49,021 bases of DNA, taken from contig CANGUP010000004.1 of NCBI GenBank assembly GCA_947457105.1, forward strand, positions 1 to 49,021. The letters run 5' to 3'. Shown here in pieces: positions 24,571 to 34,147 of this stretch. The translations under genes were made by a program, and so were the position numbers. This stretch comes from Flavobacteriaceae bacterium. GTDB taxonomy: Bacteria > Bacteroidota > Bacteroidia > Flavobacteriales > Flavobacteriaceae. Positions within the stretch are counted from its first letter, which is position 1. The number at the start of each line of letters is the position of its first letter. The notes below the pieces were generated by a model. It had not been told where the DNA came from and searched no databases. It saw only the letters and a program-made list of their open reading frames with translations.

Positions 24571-25476
24571 CTATTTTACAATTAGTGGTTTCATTTTTAA
24601 ATAGGAATAATAACCTCTCGGAAACAAAATTAAATATAAACATTTAGCTTTAAAGGTAGGAAGTTTATCAAAATAACTAGTTTCACTCAACAAAGAGTTA
24701 ATTACTAAATGAATAAAACTCCACAAATAATCCTTAGGATATCTTGAAAAAGAATACGTTTGATTAGCTATCAATTGAAAATAAGAAAAAGCTAATGATT
24801 TGACATACCACAGTTTATATGAACTATCTGTCAGTCCTTCTTCTAAATATTCTTTGAATTGAATTACTTTATTTTGAGCTAAAACATTATATTTTTTAGA
24901 CATTTCATGCCATACAACTGCTTCAAATACAAATCGAATTCCTTCTGCTTCTGGAAATGGATATTCCTTCATCACACTTGTTTTGAAAGCAACTGATTTA
25001 TCACCTCTTAGATGATATTTCAAATAATAATCAGAAAAAGACAATTGCCATTCGTCTTCCAAAAAAGCATCGCCAACACGTTGACCATTTGTGAATTCTG
25101 ACAAACCAATTAGTCCACAAACTTTTGAATTATCCTTTATTTTTTGCCAACCACTATCTATTAATTCTAAAGCATTATTAGATAAAAAATCATCACTATC
25201 AATAATACAAAAGAAGTCACCCTGCGCTTTTTGAACGCCTAAGTTAATAGCTGTATGTTTGCCGCCATTGGGTTTGTAATAATAAGAAATCGGGATTTTC
25301 TGTTCTTCAATAAAAGTATCCACAACTGCTTTAGTGCCATCAGTACTGCCATCATCAACAATAAGCCACTCAAAAGCAGTGGTGTTTTGTTGCAACAAAC
25401 TCTGATACAATCGAGGTAATAAAGAACCTCTATTGAAGCAAGGAGTAAATATAGTGATGTTAAATTCCTTAGACAT
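24571..25476 (-). CDS. Glycosyltransferase family 2
   Basis: This is a GT-A enzyme of 301 residues from the ATG at 25474-25476 (MSKEFNITIFTPCFNRGSLL). The ORF track starts two codons earlier at a TTG, which is less likely. Motifs are FEWLIVDDGSTDGTKAVV and FFCIIDSDDFLSNNALEL. It is close in design to the GT2 at 15853-16725, sharing the CFNRGSLLPRLYQS pattern and a C-terminal half with VFEAVVWHEMSKKYNV. It overlaps the upstream GT4 gene by 8 bp. Donor and acceptor are unknown. Confidence 0.83.
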   Translation of the reverse strand: MSKEFNITIFTPCFNRGSLLPRLYQSLLQQNTTAFEWLIVDDGSTDGTKAVVDTFIEEQKIPISYYYKPNGGKHTAINLGVQKAQGDFFCIIDSDDFLSNNALELIDSGWQKIKDNSKVCGLIGLSEFTNGQRVGDAFLEDEWQLSFSDYYLKYHLRGDKSVAFKTSVMKEYPFPEAEGIRFVFEAVVWHEMSKKYNVLAQNKVIQFKEYLEEGLTDSSYKLWYVKSLAFSYFQLIANQTYSFSRYPKDYLWSFIHLVINSLLSETSYFDKLPTFKAKCLYLILFPRGYYSYLKMKPLIVK

Positions 25477-26671
25477 CTTCAAGCAATTGGTAAAATTTGG
25501 TTACTTCATTTTCTGTACCAAAGGTAGTATTTTTCAATTGTATAGTCACAATTTCTCGAAGTGTACTATCATTTATAAAAAGAGCCAACTTTTCAGCAAT
25601 AGACTCCGCATTCATTGCGGCTATTAATCCCGTAACGCCATCAACTATTTGGTCTTTAGCCGAACTAAAATCAGTAATAACTATTGGCTTATGCAAAAGT
25701 TTAGCTTCTTCTAAAGAGATGGATTTTCCTTCATAAAACGAAGGCAACAAAAAAGCCGATGCTTTGCTGATATAAGCATAAGGATTGCTCTTCAAGCCAA
25801 GAAAAAATAAATGAGAAGCTATTCCATAACGTTGTGCTTCAAGCAACAAATTCTCTTTTTGATTCCCCTCACCAATAAGATACCAGCGAACAGCATAGCC
25901 TTGCTCAACCAAAATCTTAAGCGCTTCTAATCCCATAAAAAGCCCTTTTTCGTGTGCAATTCGTCCAACAAAAACAATATTAAAGAACCCAGATTCAAAG
26001 TCAAATTCAATAGGCTCTTTACTTAAATCTTTTAATACTTTAGAAGAAATAACATTTTCTATAGTGACAATCTTCAATTTAAATTGCGGTTGCTGTAGTT
26101 GCAATCGCTCGGTCAATCCTTCGGAAACGGTAACAATATGATCTAATTGTTCAAAATAGTACTGCTCATGCTGAAAATCCAATTGCAATTTCTCTAAATC
26201 AGTGTGAATCCAACCAATTTTAGTTTTGGCTTTAACTTTATCTACACAAAAATAAATTGGATTTTTTTCTTGAAAACCAACTGCAATATCATATTCTTTG
26301 TCAAGCGGTGATAATCCTTTGACATAATACTTCCAAAAATACTGTTCAACAGCAACACCACTTTGATGCTTTTTAGACAATAAATACAAGTGCAAGCGCA
26401 ACCAGATGGCTTTAAAATTAAAATTTTTTACGGCTTTCAACAAAGCACTTGTCGTGCTCGAATACAAATAAGGAACAATCTTCTGTTCCCGTAAAATGTG
26501 TACTTCTTTAGGTAAATTTTCAAAAAAAACGCCTTCGTGCTTGAACACAAAAAGATCTACAGCATACTTGCTATAATCAATAGTTTGCAACAGGGAAACC
26601 AACGCTTTTTCAGCACCGCCACAATTCAGATTATTGATAATAAAAAGGAGATTTTTTTTATTTTCAGCCAT
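25469..26671 (-). CDS. Glycosyltransferase family 4, tandem copy A
   Basis: This 400-residue GT-B enzyme begins NLLFIINNLNCGGAEKALVS and has VDLFVFKHEGVFFENLPKEV, FFNIVFVGRIAHEKGLFMGL, YLIGEGNQKENLLLEA and a complete EX7E in FYEGKSISLEEAKLLHKPIV. It aligns along its whole length by eye with the neighbouring protein at 26664-27848 (GGGEKSLVTLLNCINY, YEGKSIALDEAKLLHKPIV), so the pair is a tandem duplication that has since diverged. The genes overlap by 8 bp. The two enzymes may add the same or related sugars at successive positions. Confidence 0.85.
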   Translation of the reverse strand: MAENKKNLLFIINNLNCGGAEKALVSLLQTIDYSKYAVDLFVFKHEGVFFENLPKEVHILREQKIVPYLYSSTTSALLKAVKNFNFKAIWLRLHLYLLSKKHQSGVAVEQYFWKYYVKGLSPLDKEYDIAVGFQEKNPIYFCVDKVKAKTKIGWIHTDLEKLQLDFQHEQYYFEQLDHIVTVSEGLTERLQLQQPQFKLKIVTIENVISSKVLKDLSKEPIEFDFESGFFNIVFVGRIAHEKGLFMGLEALKILVEQGYAVRWYLIGEGNQKENLLLEAQRYGIASHLFFLGLKSNPYAYISKASAFLLPSFYEGKSISLEEAKLLHKPIVITDFSSAKDQIVDGVTGLIAAMNAESIAEKLALFINDSTLREIVTIQLKNTTFGTENEVTKFYQLLEDV

Positions 26672-27848
26672 TTATTATTTTATAAAATTTATCTATTTCA
26701 TCTTCTGAACCTAAAGATTCTTTAGATAAATGTAAAGATAATTCATTTTGTAAACTCTCATTTTGCAATAAACTTGTTAAAGCATCTGCCAAACTATTGG
26801 CATCCATCTCACAAATAATTCCATTTTTTAAATGGTTAATTTGGTCTTTTGCTGTGGTAAAATTGGTAACCACAATCGGTTTATGCAAGAGCTTTGCTTC
26901 ATCCAATGCAATTGATTTTCCTTCATATCTTGAAGGTTGTACAAAAATTGTGGTTTGCTTTATATACGGATAGGGATTCTCTTTAATACCCAACAAAACA
27001 ACATGCTGTTCTAAACCATGCTTAGTAATAACTTGTTCTAAAACTGTACGCTCTGCTCCTTCACCAATGATGTACCAAACAAAATTTAAACCTTGCTTTT
27101 TCAGCAATGCAGCTGCTTCAACTGCTATGTCAAATCCTTTTTGTGGGTGCAATCGACCTATTGATAATAAACTTGGTTTTGTAGTATCAATAGTTACTGA
27201 TTCTTCTGCCATTTGATGAATTAATTTGGCAGAAACTATATTGTATAACAATTGTACTTTATCTTTTTGGGTTGGGAAAACCTCTTTTAAAACCATCACA
27301 CATTGTTCAGATACCGTGGCGATAGTATTCAACTTTTCAAAATAAGGCAAATCGAAAGAAGCGTCTAAATCCAATTTCATATAATCGTTGTGAATAAAAC
27401 CAATTTTCTTATTTGCTTTTACGCAATCAACAACAAAATAAATAGATGATTTTTCTAAAAAACCAATGGCTGCATCATAAACTTTTGAGGACGTCACAAT
27501 CGATTGTTTCAAATGCTTCCATGAATATTGTTCCGCTTTACCTTTATTTTTGATTATATTAGATTTAAAAGTATACAGTAGTCTTGAAAAAGCCAAACCT
27601 AATTTTCCTTGTTTTAAAAAACTAACAATAGCGAAAGACAATCTAGAAGTAAATGTTTTATAATCGTCGTTAAGATAAAGTAGCTTAACATTTTTTGGCA
27701 ATTGCTTTAAGAAGATTCCTTTTGGCGCAAACAATACCAAATCTACATCATACTGTTCATAGTTGATACAGTTCAATAAAGTCACCAAACTCTTTTCACC
27801 GCCACCGGCTTCAAGACTTGGAAGTACAAAAAGTAATTGTTGCTTCAT
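26664..27848 (-). CDS. Glycosyltransferase family 4, tandem copy B
   Basis: This 394-residue GT-B enzyme starts QQLLFVLPSLEAGGGEKSLV, then VDLVLFAPKGIFLKQLPKNV, LSIGRLHPQKGFDIAVEAAA, YIIGEGAERTVLEQVI and EX7E in RYEGKSIALDEAKLLHKPIV. It is the paralogue of the protein at 25469-26671. LSIGRLHPQKGFD is the usual donor-domain loop of UDP-sugar-using GT4 enzymes. It shares one base with the upstream pyruvyltransferase gene (TAATG). Its role is one glycosyl transfer in glycan assembly; the sugar is unknown. Confidence 0.85.
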   Translation of the reverse strand: MKQQLLFVLPSLEAGGGEKSLVTLLNCINYEQYDVDLVLFAPKGIFLKQLPKNVKLLYLNDDYKTFTSRLSFAIVSFLKQGKLGLAFSRLLYTFKSNIIKNKGKAEQYSWKHLKQSIVTSSKVYDAAIGFLEKSSIYFVVDCVKANKKIGFIHNDYMKLDLDASFDLPYFEKLNTIATVSEQCVMVLKEVFPTQKDKVQLLYNIVSAKLIHQMAEESVTIDTTKPSLLSIGRLHPQKGFDIAVEAAALLKKQGLNFVWYIIGEGAERTVLEQVITKHGLEQHVVLLGIKENPYPYIKQTTIFVQPSRYEGKSIALDEAKLLHKPIVVTNFTTAKDQINHLKNGIICEMDANSLADALTSLLQNESLQNELSLHLSKESLGSEDEIDKFYKIING

Positions 27849-29005
27849 TAAGTTAATTCAAATAAATGTGTTACCGCTTTCTTAGCATTTTCTTTAATAG
27901 TAGGAATGTTATTAGCTAAAGTTTGAATTAGCTGTTGTTCCTCTGATACCATTTCATCAAAAGCTGTTATTAATTTTTTACTATCTGAAATTTCATTGAT
28001 ACTTAAAACTAATTTTTCTTCACCAAAAATATCTTTAGCTATACCTTTAGATTTTACGCTATAACCCAAAACTAAAGTCGGAATTAAAGAAGAGTAAGCT
28101 GCAATAGTAGCATGTGTTCTGGCACCAATAAAGAAACGCATTTTAGCAATTAATCCTTTATATTCAATAGCATTTAAGTTATTTGGTAAAAGTAAAACAC
28201 GTTTAGTAGTTTTAAAATCATTATAGAATTGTTGCAATACTTCATGGTCGTCATTTCCGGGAACCATAACATGAGGCGTTAAAGCTATAGTCATAGAAGT
28301 AGTGCCAAGAATGTGTTGAATCAATTCATAGGCTGCTTTTTTAGAAGCTTCATTAAGTTGCCATACTAAAGGACTAAAATTGAATCCGATAGTATTACCT
28401 TCTTGCCAACCCTCTGGTAAAGGTACCTCTTCTTTCTGCATGGTAAAAGCTCCATCGGCAACCAATTTTACATTTGCTACGCCTTTATCTTTTAAAACAG
28501 TGTAGGTTAAACTCTCTCTAGCCAATACTAAATCCATCGATTTTAAATCGGCTATTTTAAGTTCTGATAAATCTTCATCTCCTATGGATGCGCCCCAAAG
28601 TACCAAGTTCTTTCCTGCTTTTTTTATCAATCGATCTACTTCATAAATCCAAGGTTGCTCACCATAGCAATAGTTATCGCCACCAATGGAAAGAAAAACA
28701 TCATGTTCTGGAATTAAATCAATGATTTTTTTAAACTTATATCTTTGATAATAGGTCTCATCATTTTGAAATTTAATCTTTAATGCTGAAATGAAACCAG
28801 GAATAGAATATTTTGAAATTTCATTCTGCGGAGTAGCATACAAAGTATCAATAAGCGGTATTTCTTTATCGGTTTCAGCATCAAATGAAGCTACATTTAC
28901 AATAGCATTCGGATTTTTAGCTTTAATTAAATCAACTGCTGTTCTTAGTATAGCCTCACATCCTCTATTCAAACTTCCTCCATGAAAAAACAATAATATC
29001 TTCAT
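27848..29005 (-). CDS. Polysaccharide pyruvyl transferase family protein
   Basis: This 385-residue protein matches the PS_pyruv_trans/CsaB fold: KILLFFHGGSLNRGCEAILR at the N terminus, VFLSIGGDNYCYGEQPWIYE, LVLWGASIGDEDL, LVLARESLTYTVLKDKGV, VKLVADGAFTM and, near residue 290, FFIGARTHATIAAYSSLIPT with LVLGYSVKSKGIAKDIFG. These enzymes transfer pyruvate from phosphoenolpyruvate to a sugar as a ketal, adding negative charge, although some members have other roles. It lies between a GT2 and the tandem GT4 genes, so an acidic substituent on the glycan is likely. Confidence 0.85.
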   Translation of the reverse strand: MKILLFFHGGSLNRGCEAILRTAVDLIKAKNPNAIVNVASFDAETDKEIPLIDTLYATPQNEISKYSIPGFISALKIKFQNDETYYQRYKFKKIIDLIPEHDVFLSIGGDNYCYGEQPWIYEVDRLIKKAGKNLVLWGASIGDEDLSELKIADLKSMDLVLARESLTYTVLKDKGVANVKLVADGAFTMQKEEVPLPEGWQEGNTIGFNFSPLVWQLNEASKKAAYELIQHILGTTSMTIALTPHVMVPGNDDHEVLQQFYNDFKTTKRVLLLPNNLNAIEYKGLIAKMRFFIGARTHATIAAYSSLIPTLVLGYSVKSKGIAKDIFGEEKLVLSINEISDSKKLITAFDEMVSEEQQLIQTLANNIPTIKENAKKAVTHLFELT

Positions 29006-29008
29006 AAT

Positions 29009-30037
29009 TTATTTTCTATTTCTGTAATTACTATAGCGTATAACCCAAGAAATTAAAAAAACTAACTTGTATTTTATTCCAAATAAAATTACTTTTTCAT
29101 AGTTAGATTTCTGAGTAAATATAGTAGTTAAATAGTTATCTATTATTTTTGTTGTTACTGGTTCTTTTACAATTCTGAGAATCGCATCATCAACCTGATT
29201 TTTTGTAAAATTACACTCTATTGCATGACATAGATGACACAAAGAGATAATTTTAGTAATATACTTTTCCGCTTTTAAAAATTCAATTGTTTGAGTGTTT
29301 AAAAATTCATTTTCCAAATTGGAATAATCGTGCTTACTTTCTTGAATAATTCGTTCAAAATATTTAGTAAATTCAAACTTTCTTGTAGCACTATTAAGTG
29401 CCTCAACATAGTGATATCCAATATAATTTATAAAGCATACTTTTTTCGATTTTGAAAAAAAGTTACTATTAAACAAACCATCTTCACCAAGAGCAACACC
29501 TACAGGAAATTGAATAGAAAATTCATCAATAACTTTTCTTTTATATAATTTCGTACAACTAGAATTTATACTTTCATTACTTATTAAAAAAGGAATAACT
29601 TCTTTCTTTATATAAGTTTCACCTAATACTACATCCGTTTGAAAAGGATGTTTAGACGTTATGCTGTAACCGTCTTGCACAGAACTATAATGGCAAACTA
29701 CGACATCCAAATTTCCTTTGGAAGCAGAATACAATTTTTCAAAATAGTCTTTTTCTATAAAATCATCGGCATCAACAAAACCTATATAATCACCACTTGC
29801 AATTTTTAAACCAACATTTCTTGCCTCACTAACACCCTTATTTTCTTGAGATACTAATTTTACTCGAATATCTTTTTCTAGATAGTGTTCTAAAATTGAC
29901 AAGCTAGAATCGTTTGAGCCATCGTTTATAAAAATAAACTCACATGACGTTAAAGTTTGCATTAGCAACGAATCTATACACCGCTCCAAATATTGGGCGG
30001 CATTATAAACCGGGATAATTACAGAAACCTTCACCAT
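29009..30037 (-). CDS. Glycosyltransferase family 2
   Basis: This 342-residue GT-A enzyme has VKVSVIIPVYNAAQYLERCI, CEFIFINDGSNDSSLSILE, YIGFVDADDFIEKDYFEKLY and, near residue 182, GVALGEDGLFNSNFFSKSKK, the ED motif. It is the first of three consecutive GT2 genes with a common plan (29009, 30043, 31056). The C-terminal third is basic and rich in aromatic residues and ends WVIRYSNYRNRK. Three bases separate it from the pyruvyltransferase gene, so the two steps are probably linked. The sugar is unknown. Confidence 0.84.
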   Translation of the reverse strand: MVKVSVIIPVYNAAQYLERCIDSLLMQTLTSCEFIFINDGSNDSSLSILEHYLEKDIRVKLVSQENKGVSEARNVGLKIASGDYIGFVDADDFIEKDYFEKLYSASKGNLDVVVCHYSSVQDGYSITSKHPFQTDVVLGETYIKKEVIPFLISNESINSSCTKLYKRKVIDEFSIQFPVGVALGEDGLFNSNFFSKSKKVCFINYIGYHYVEALNSATRKFEFTKYFERIIQESKHDYSNLENEFLNTQTIEFLKAEKYITKIISLCHLCHAIECNFTKNQVDDAILRIVKEPVTTKIIDNYLTTIFTQKSNYEKVILFGIKYKLVFLISWVIRYSNYRNRK

Positions 30038-30042
30038 TAGGT

Positions 30043-31035
30043 CTATTTTTTAAATTTCTTTTTAATGTTATGTGCAATCACATACACCTTATGTTTGTAC
30101 TCTAAATAAGTTTGATAACTTGAAAACATAAAGAAACTACCATTCAAAAATTTGTAATTTTCAGAAAGTGAATCAATAATATAACCCAAATCCAAACTCT
30201 TCATAACCGATTGAATCTCTACAAACCTCTTCTCATTCATTTCTGGAAGAATACTTAAATCTACTATTCGTGTCATAAAAATGGTAATCACAGCATCAAA
30301 ATACTTTTTCTGTAATGCTGTTGGATTAGGATATACCTCATCTTTAAATGCTTTAATATTCTTTATCCCTTTTATGTAACCAAAATAACAACGTTCGTTG
30401 CGTCCTTGCTTACTTATAGAATTTAACCTGTAAGTGTATTTGTAATAAGGAATTGAAATGTAAGAACAACGCAAAGCTCTTGATTGTGACAAGGCATTAA
30501 AAACGGTCTCTGTTCCCAGAAGAATTTCTTTATCAAAAATAAATCCTTGAGTTAATGATCTTCTATACAAAGTTGCCGGAAAAGTTCTTCTTGGATGCTC
30601 AAAACCAGGTAAAATGATAGCGTCTTCACCTACTGCAGGTAATTCTTCTATAAAATTTCCGTTTTCATCATATTGTGTCATTCTTAGGTAAAGAATGTCT
30701 AGGTTTTCGCTTTCTGCCTTTTTCATGATAGCTCCCAAACTAAAGTGTTCTATGGCATCGTCTGAATCTAAAAACGTTAAATAAGTTCCACGAGCGCACT
30801 CCAACCCTCTATTTCTTGCCTCCGAATCTCCTGCATTTTTCTGGTCGATTACAACTAAATTCTTATACTTTTTTTCATAATCTCTTAGAATAGATAAACA
30901 AGAATCAGTTGAGCCATCATTGATAGCAATTAACTCATAATCATCTTCGGATAAATCTTGATGAAACACACTATCCAAGCAGCGCAATAAATAGCTCTCG
31001 GTGTTGTAAATAGGTAAAACGATACTAAGTTTCAT
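30043..31035 (-). CDS. Glycosyltransferase family 2
   Basis: This 330-residue GT-A enzyme has KLSIVLPIYNTESYLLRCLD, ELIAINDGSTDSCLSILRDY and TYLTFLDSDDAIEHFSLG. After the catalytic half comes YRRSLTQGFIFDKEILLGTE, where the acceptor-side acidic motif of relatives sits, here as GTET instead of the usual EDG. That change may reflect another acceptor. It lies 5 bp from the next GT2 gene and 20 bp from the previous one. Confidence 0.82.
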   Translation of the reverse strand: MKLSIVLPIYNTESYLLRCLDSVFHQDLSEDDYELIAINDGSTDSCLSILRDYEKKYKNLVVIDQKNAGDSEARNRGLECARGTYLTFLDSDDAIEHFSLGAIMKKAESENLDILYLRMTQYDENGNFIEELPAVGEDAIILPGFEHPRRTFPATLYRRSLTQGFIFDKEILLGTETVFNALSQSRALRCSYISIPYYKYTYRLNSISKQGRNERCYFGYIKGIKNIKAFKDEVYPNPTALQKKYFDAVITIFMTRIVDLSILPEMNEKRFVEIQSVMKSLDLGYIIDSLSENYKFLNGSFFMFSSYQTYLEYKHKVYVIAHNIKKKFKK

Positions 31036-31055
31036 AGATATATTTTAAAAAAATC

Positions 31056-32024
31056 TTATTTAACAAGAGTCAAATAACTACAGTAAAAATAAGTTCCTAA
31101 ATTATACAATTGCTTTTGAAACCAAATTGCCTTTGATTGTTTAAAATCATCTTTTGTAACTACAACTTGGGGTAAATTCTTTTTTAATTCTTTAATTAAT
31201 TTTAGTTTCAAAGCAAAAGAGACATGACTTTTACAATATTTTTCTGCTGTAGCAGTAATATAATTATAGTAAGCTTTTTTTCTTGTCACAAGATAATCAC
31301 GATCTAAATTTTGAAAGTTAGAAAGGTGATCTATTATAAAAAACAAAGAGTTGATTCTTTTAAGTATCACATCATAACTCAAAGTTCTCATATTACTTTC
31401 GGGAAGAATACGGTAATGATATAATACATCTGGAATTTTTTGAATTTTTTGTGCAACATTCAAACTCTGATAATTAAAGTAGTCATCTTCATGAAAAATC
31501 GATTCAACAAAGGTAATGCCATTCGCTTTTAAAAAAGTGGATTTAAAAACTCGTAGCCAAGGACTAGTAAAAAAATACTTAGTGGTGGCTAAAAATTCAT
31601 TGGGCGAACAAGTAGAAATAGTTTCATAATGATTCCATTCCGAATCAGAGATAACACCATCAATCGAGTTCTGAAAACAAAAAGCAAACAGGTCAACATC
31701 CGATTGAGCGAGATGACTTCGCAACACTTTAAAGGAATCTTTTGCCAACCAATCATCACTGTCTACAAACCAAATGTAATCTCCTGTAGCTCTTTTTAAA
31801 CCTGCATTACGTGCCGCCGATTGTCCCGAATTGGCTTGATTGATTAATGTAAAATATTCATAACTGGCAATATATTCCTCACAAATAGACTCTGAATCAT
31901 CAGTAGAGCCGTCATTAATCAAAAAAACCTCTATCAAAGTATCGTCTTGATTTACAATACTATTCAAACATTCCCTCAAATAGGGTGCAACATTATAAAC
32001 CGGAATAATTATGGAAATTTTCAT
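31056..32024 (-). CDS. Glycosyltransferase family 2
   Basis: This 322-residue GT-A enzyme has KISIIIPVYNVAPYLRECLN, IEVFLINDGSTDDSESICEE, YIWFVDSDDWLAKDSFKVLR and VESIFHEDDYFNYQSLNVAQ with the acidic HEDD motif near residue 178. The plan is the common one for capsule transferases such as EpsJ/WfgS-like enzymes. Its stop is 20 bp from the next GT2 gene, and it follows the GT-D gene after a 39-bp gap in which nothing else is seen. Confidence 0.84.
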   Translation of the reverse strand: MKISIIIPVYNVAPYLRECLNSIVNQDDTLIEVFLINDGSTDDSESICEEYIASYEYFTLINQANSGQSAARNAGLKRATGDYIWFVDSDDWLAKDSFKVLRSHLAQSDVDLFAFCFQNSIDGVISDSEWNHYETISTCSPNEFLATTKYFFTSPWLRVFKSTFLKANGITFVESIFHEDDYFNYQSLNVAQKIQKIPDVLYHYRILPESNMRTLSYDVILKRINSLFFIIDHLSNFQNLDRDYLVTRKKAYYNYITATAEKYCKSHVSFALKLKLIKELKKNLPQVVVTKDDFKQSKAIWFQKQLYNLGTYFYCSYLTLVK

Positions 32025-32063
32025 TTTTAATTTTTTAAAAACACGAAGCTTTTTGATTTTTAA

Positions 32064-32978
32064 TTAAATACCAATTTTTGCGATGATACTATTTTCATAA
32101 ATTGTTTTATCAGGCTCGGGTATTTCATAATCTTGTGCATCTCTAGTTTCACTAACATACCTTCCTTTTATAGGCATTACGCGTTCCGCTTTCATCAACA
32201 TCCACATGTATTCAACATCAATATGACCCACATCAAGAGCGTGATATCCTAATTTAGTCAAATCATAACTCAATACGGACGCTGTTGGTCCTAAAGCAAT
32301 CATAATAACCTTATCTTTTCCATGTGCAATAGCAGCTTCCAAAATAGCATCATAAGAATTAAACGCATTCTTAGACGGACATAATATTCGTTTGATATCA
32401 GAGGCATTATCAAACAAATCATTGCCAACACCCATTCTAGACAATTCACCTTCAATAAACAGTAACTCTTTTTTGTCCCATAATTTTTTTAATAATTTGG
32501 CAACTCGGTAAGAAACTGTTTTATCTTCCTGACCGAGATAAAATCGAGTCAAAGCTGCATTACCATAGATTTTCTTTTTATTGAAATAAGAAAACAATTC
32601 TTTACCGTTTTTATTGATGTAAGCATACCAAAAATATTTAATATGCATCTTTTCGCCTTCCATAGAGTAAAAAGTCCTTGGAATAGCTACTATCAAATTA
32701 TCTAAATTAGATTGTAAAACTTCTTGTAAACGTTTAGACAATAACTCGTTTTGAATTTGAAAAATAGGGTTTCCTTTTCCCATCATTATACTTAACTCAC
32801 CATCGCCATAACGCGCAATACTTCTTTTGGTAGCCACCAAATCCTTGATAGTTTCTTCCATAGTTTGAACTCTGATAGTTGGCAAAAAGATTCTTTTATC
32901 AAGAGTTCTCAAATACCAAAAATAAAATTCTAACTTCTTGTTTTTAAGTAATAGCTTTTTAAGTATTGATGCTATCAT
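32064..32978 (-). CDS. GT-D fold glycosyltransferase (DUF1792 / SP_1767-type)
   Basis: This 304-residue protein matches the GT-D family first described for Streptococcus (DGT1, DUF1792). SIARYGDGELSIMMG holds the DxE metal site near residue 57. LIVAIPRTF, LLFIEGELSRMGVGNDLFDN, IKRILCPSKNAFNSYD, MIALGPTASVLSYDLTKLGY and ALDVGHIDVEYMWML follow in the family's order. The streptococcal member adds glucose to a glycan on a serine-rich adhesin; others are found in capsule loci. It lies next to the WbsX-like gene. Acceptor and sugar here are unknown. Confidence 0.85.
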   Translation of the reverse strand: MIASILKKLLLKNKKLEFYFWYLRTLDKRIFLPTIRVQTMEETIKDLVATKRSIARYGDGELSIMMGKGNPIFQIQNELLSKRLQEVLQSNLDNLIVAIPRTFYSMEGEKMHIKYFWYAYINKNGKELFSYFNKKKIYGNAALTRFYLGQEDKTVSYRVAKLLKKLWDKKELLFIEGELSRMGVGNDLFDNASDIKRILCPSKNAFNSYDAILEAAIAHGKDKVIMIALGPTASVLSYDLTKLGYHALDVGHIDVEYMWMLMKAERVMPIKGRYVSETRDAQDYEIPEPDKTIYENSIIAKIGI

Positions 32979-32998
32979 AATTTATTTTACTTACTAAA

Positions 32999-34147
32999 TT
33001 ATTTACCATTGAACTTAACTTTAACTTTTTTAATAACTTCAAGATATTTGTGTCCCCATTTGGCATCGGGTTCTAGATAGTTACCTTCTGCCCACTCGTT
33101 CCATGATTTTATAAAAACAATCTGTTGCTCTGGCTTATTATCTTTTACATGGTTGCAAGCTTCTGTTAAATGCTCACTCCACAACTCTGGCGTAGAGTTA
33201 TTTAGCACTAATCCCTTGTTGGCAGAACGTGGCGTATTATCCCAATCATTTACTACACAAGGAAAATAATCGTAAGATTTTTTTTCTTTTGGTAGCAAAT
33301 ACTTAATTGCCTCTTTGTAATCAACAATCAAGGGTTTGGTGCGTTCTTCAAAATTCAAATTAAGCTTTTCTTCACTTATAAAAATCTTCTTTAATCGCTT
33401 CATCAGTAATTCTGTACGAGTAAACTTTTGATACAATGGCGCTGTTATATAGCGCAAACTAGTAAACTCAGATACGCCAGCTGCGCCATCAAAACCATTA
33501 GCAATAGGATCCCAATTTTCTGGACAAATAGTTGCCAAAAGATACAAATCGCCTAAACCGGCTTCTTTAGCACAAGTTCTAAAAGTAGTAACGAACAATT
33601 CAATATCGTCAATTAGATAAGGCGCATAAACACTAAATAAACATTTGCCATCAATTTTTATATAGCGTTCATCTTTAAAAGCTTCGAGCAAATAATTAAA
33701 ATGGTCAATATAATCTTGTTTTCCTGGATAGAGTTGCTCTAGTAACGTTTCTTTAGAATTACCACCAAACCAAATCCCTTTCCAACTCTCATTAGCCCAA
33801 CAAACAGAAAAAGGAAAATTTGGTGACTTAAACTTTATCACTTCTTGTAATGGTCGCTCTAAAATCATTCTACCATTACCAAACCAATAATGATAATAGC
33901 AAAAGCCATCAACACCATATTCTTTTGCCAATTGGGCTTGTTGTTCTCTAACTTCTGGAACGCGTAAATCATAATAACTTAAATCAGCAGGAAGTCGCGG
34001 TTGGTAATGACCTTCAAACAAAGGTTTTGCTTTAGCAACATTAGTCCATTCTGTAAATCCTTTGCCCCACCACTTATCATTCTCAGGAGTTGGATAATAT
34101 TGTGGTAAATAGTAAGCTAGAAATCGTATGTCTCTTTCTGAACTCAT
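32999..34147 (-). CDS. WbsX-type GH99-like domain protein
   Basis: This 382-residue protein carries the full Glyco_tranf_WbsX domain: RFLAYYLPQYYPTPENDKWW, GKGFTEWTNVAKAKPLFEGH, GVDGFCYYHYWFGNGRMILE, FPFSVCWANESW and IVFIKSWNEWAEGNYLEPD. The fold is related to GH99 endo-alpha-mannosidases. In O-antigen and capsule loci its role is not settled: it may be a transferase, a trimming hydrolase or a transglycosidase. It has no signal peptide and so would act in the cytoplasm. Its ATG overlaps the stop of the upstream GT2 gene (ATGA). Confidence 0.88.
   Translation of the reverse strand: MSSERDIRFLAYYLPQYYPTPENDKWWGKGFTEWTNVAKAKPLFEGHYQPRLPADLSYYDLRVPEVREQQAQLAKEYGVDGFCYYHYWFGNGRMILERPLQEVIKFKSPNFPFSVCWANESWKGIWFGGNSKETLLEQLYPGKQDYIDHFNYLLEAFKDERYIKIDGKCLFSVYAPYLIDDIELFVTTFRTCAKEAGLGDLYLLATICPENWDPIANGFDGAAGVSEFTSLRYITAPLYQKFTRTELLMKRLKKIFISEEKLNLNFEERTKPLIVDYKEAIKYLLPKEKKSYDYFPCVVNDWDNTPRSANKGLVLNNSTPELWSEHLTEACNHVKDNKPEQQIVFIKSWNEWAEGNYLEPDAKWGHKYLEVIKKVKVKFNGK

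Noticed and set aside
25477-25482. TTG start two codons upstream for the GT2 gene at 24571
   Set aside because: An ATG two codons later fits the family N terminus and the usual overlap length.
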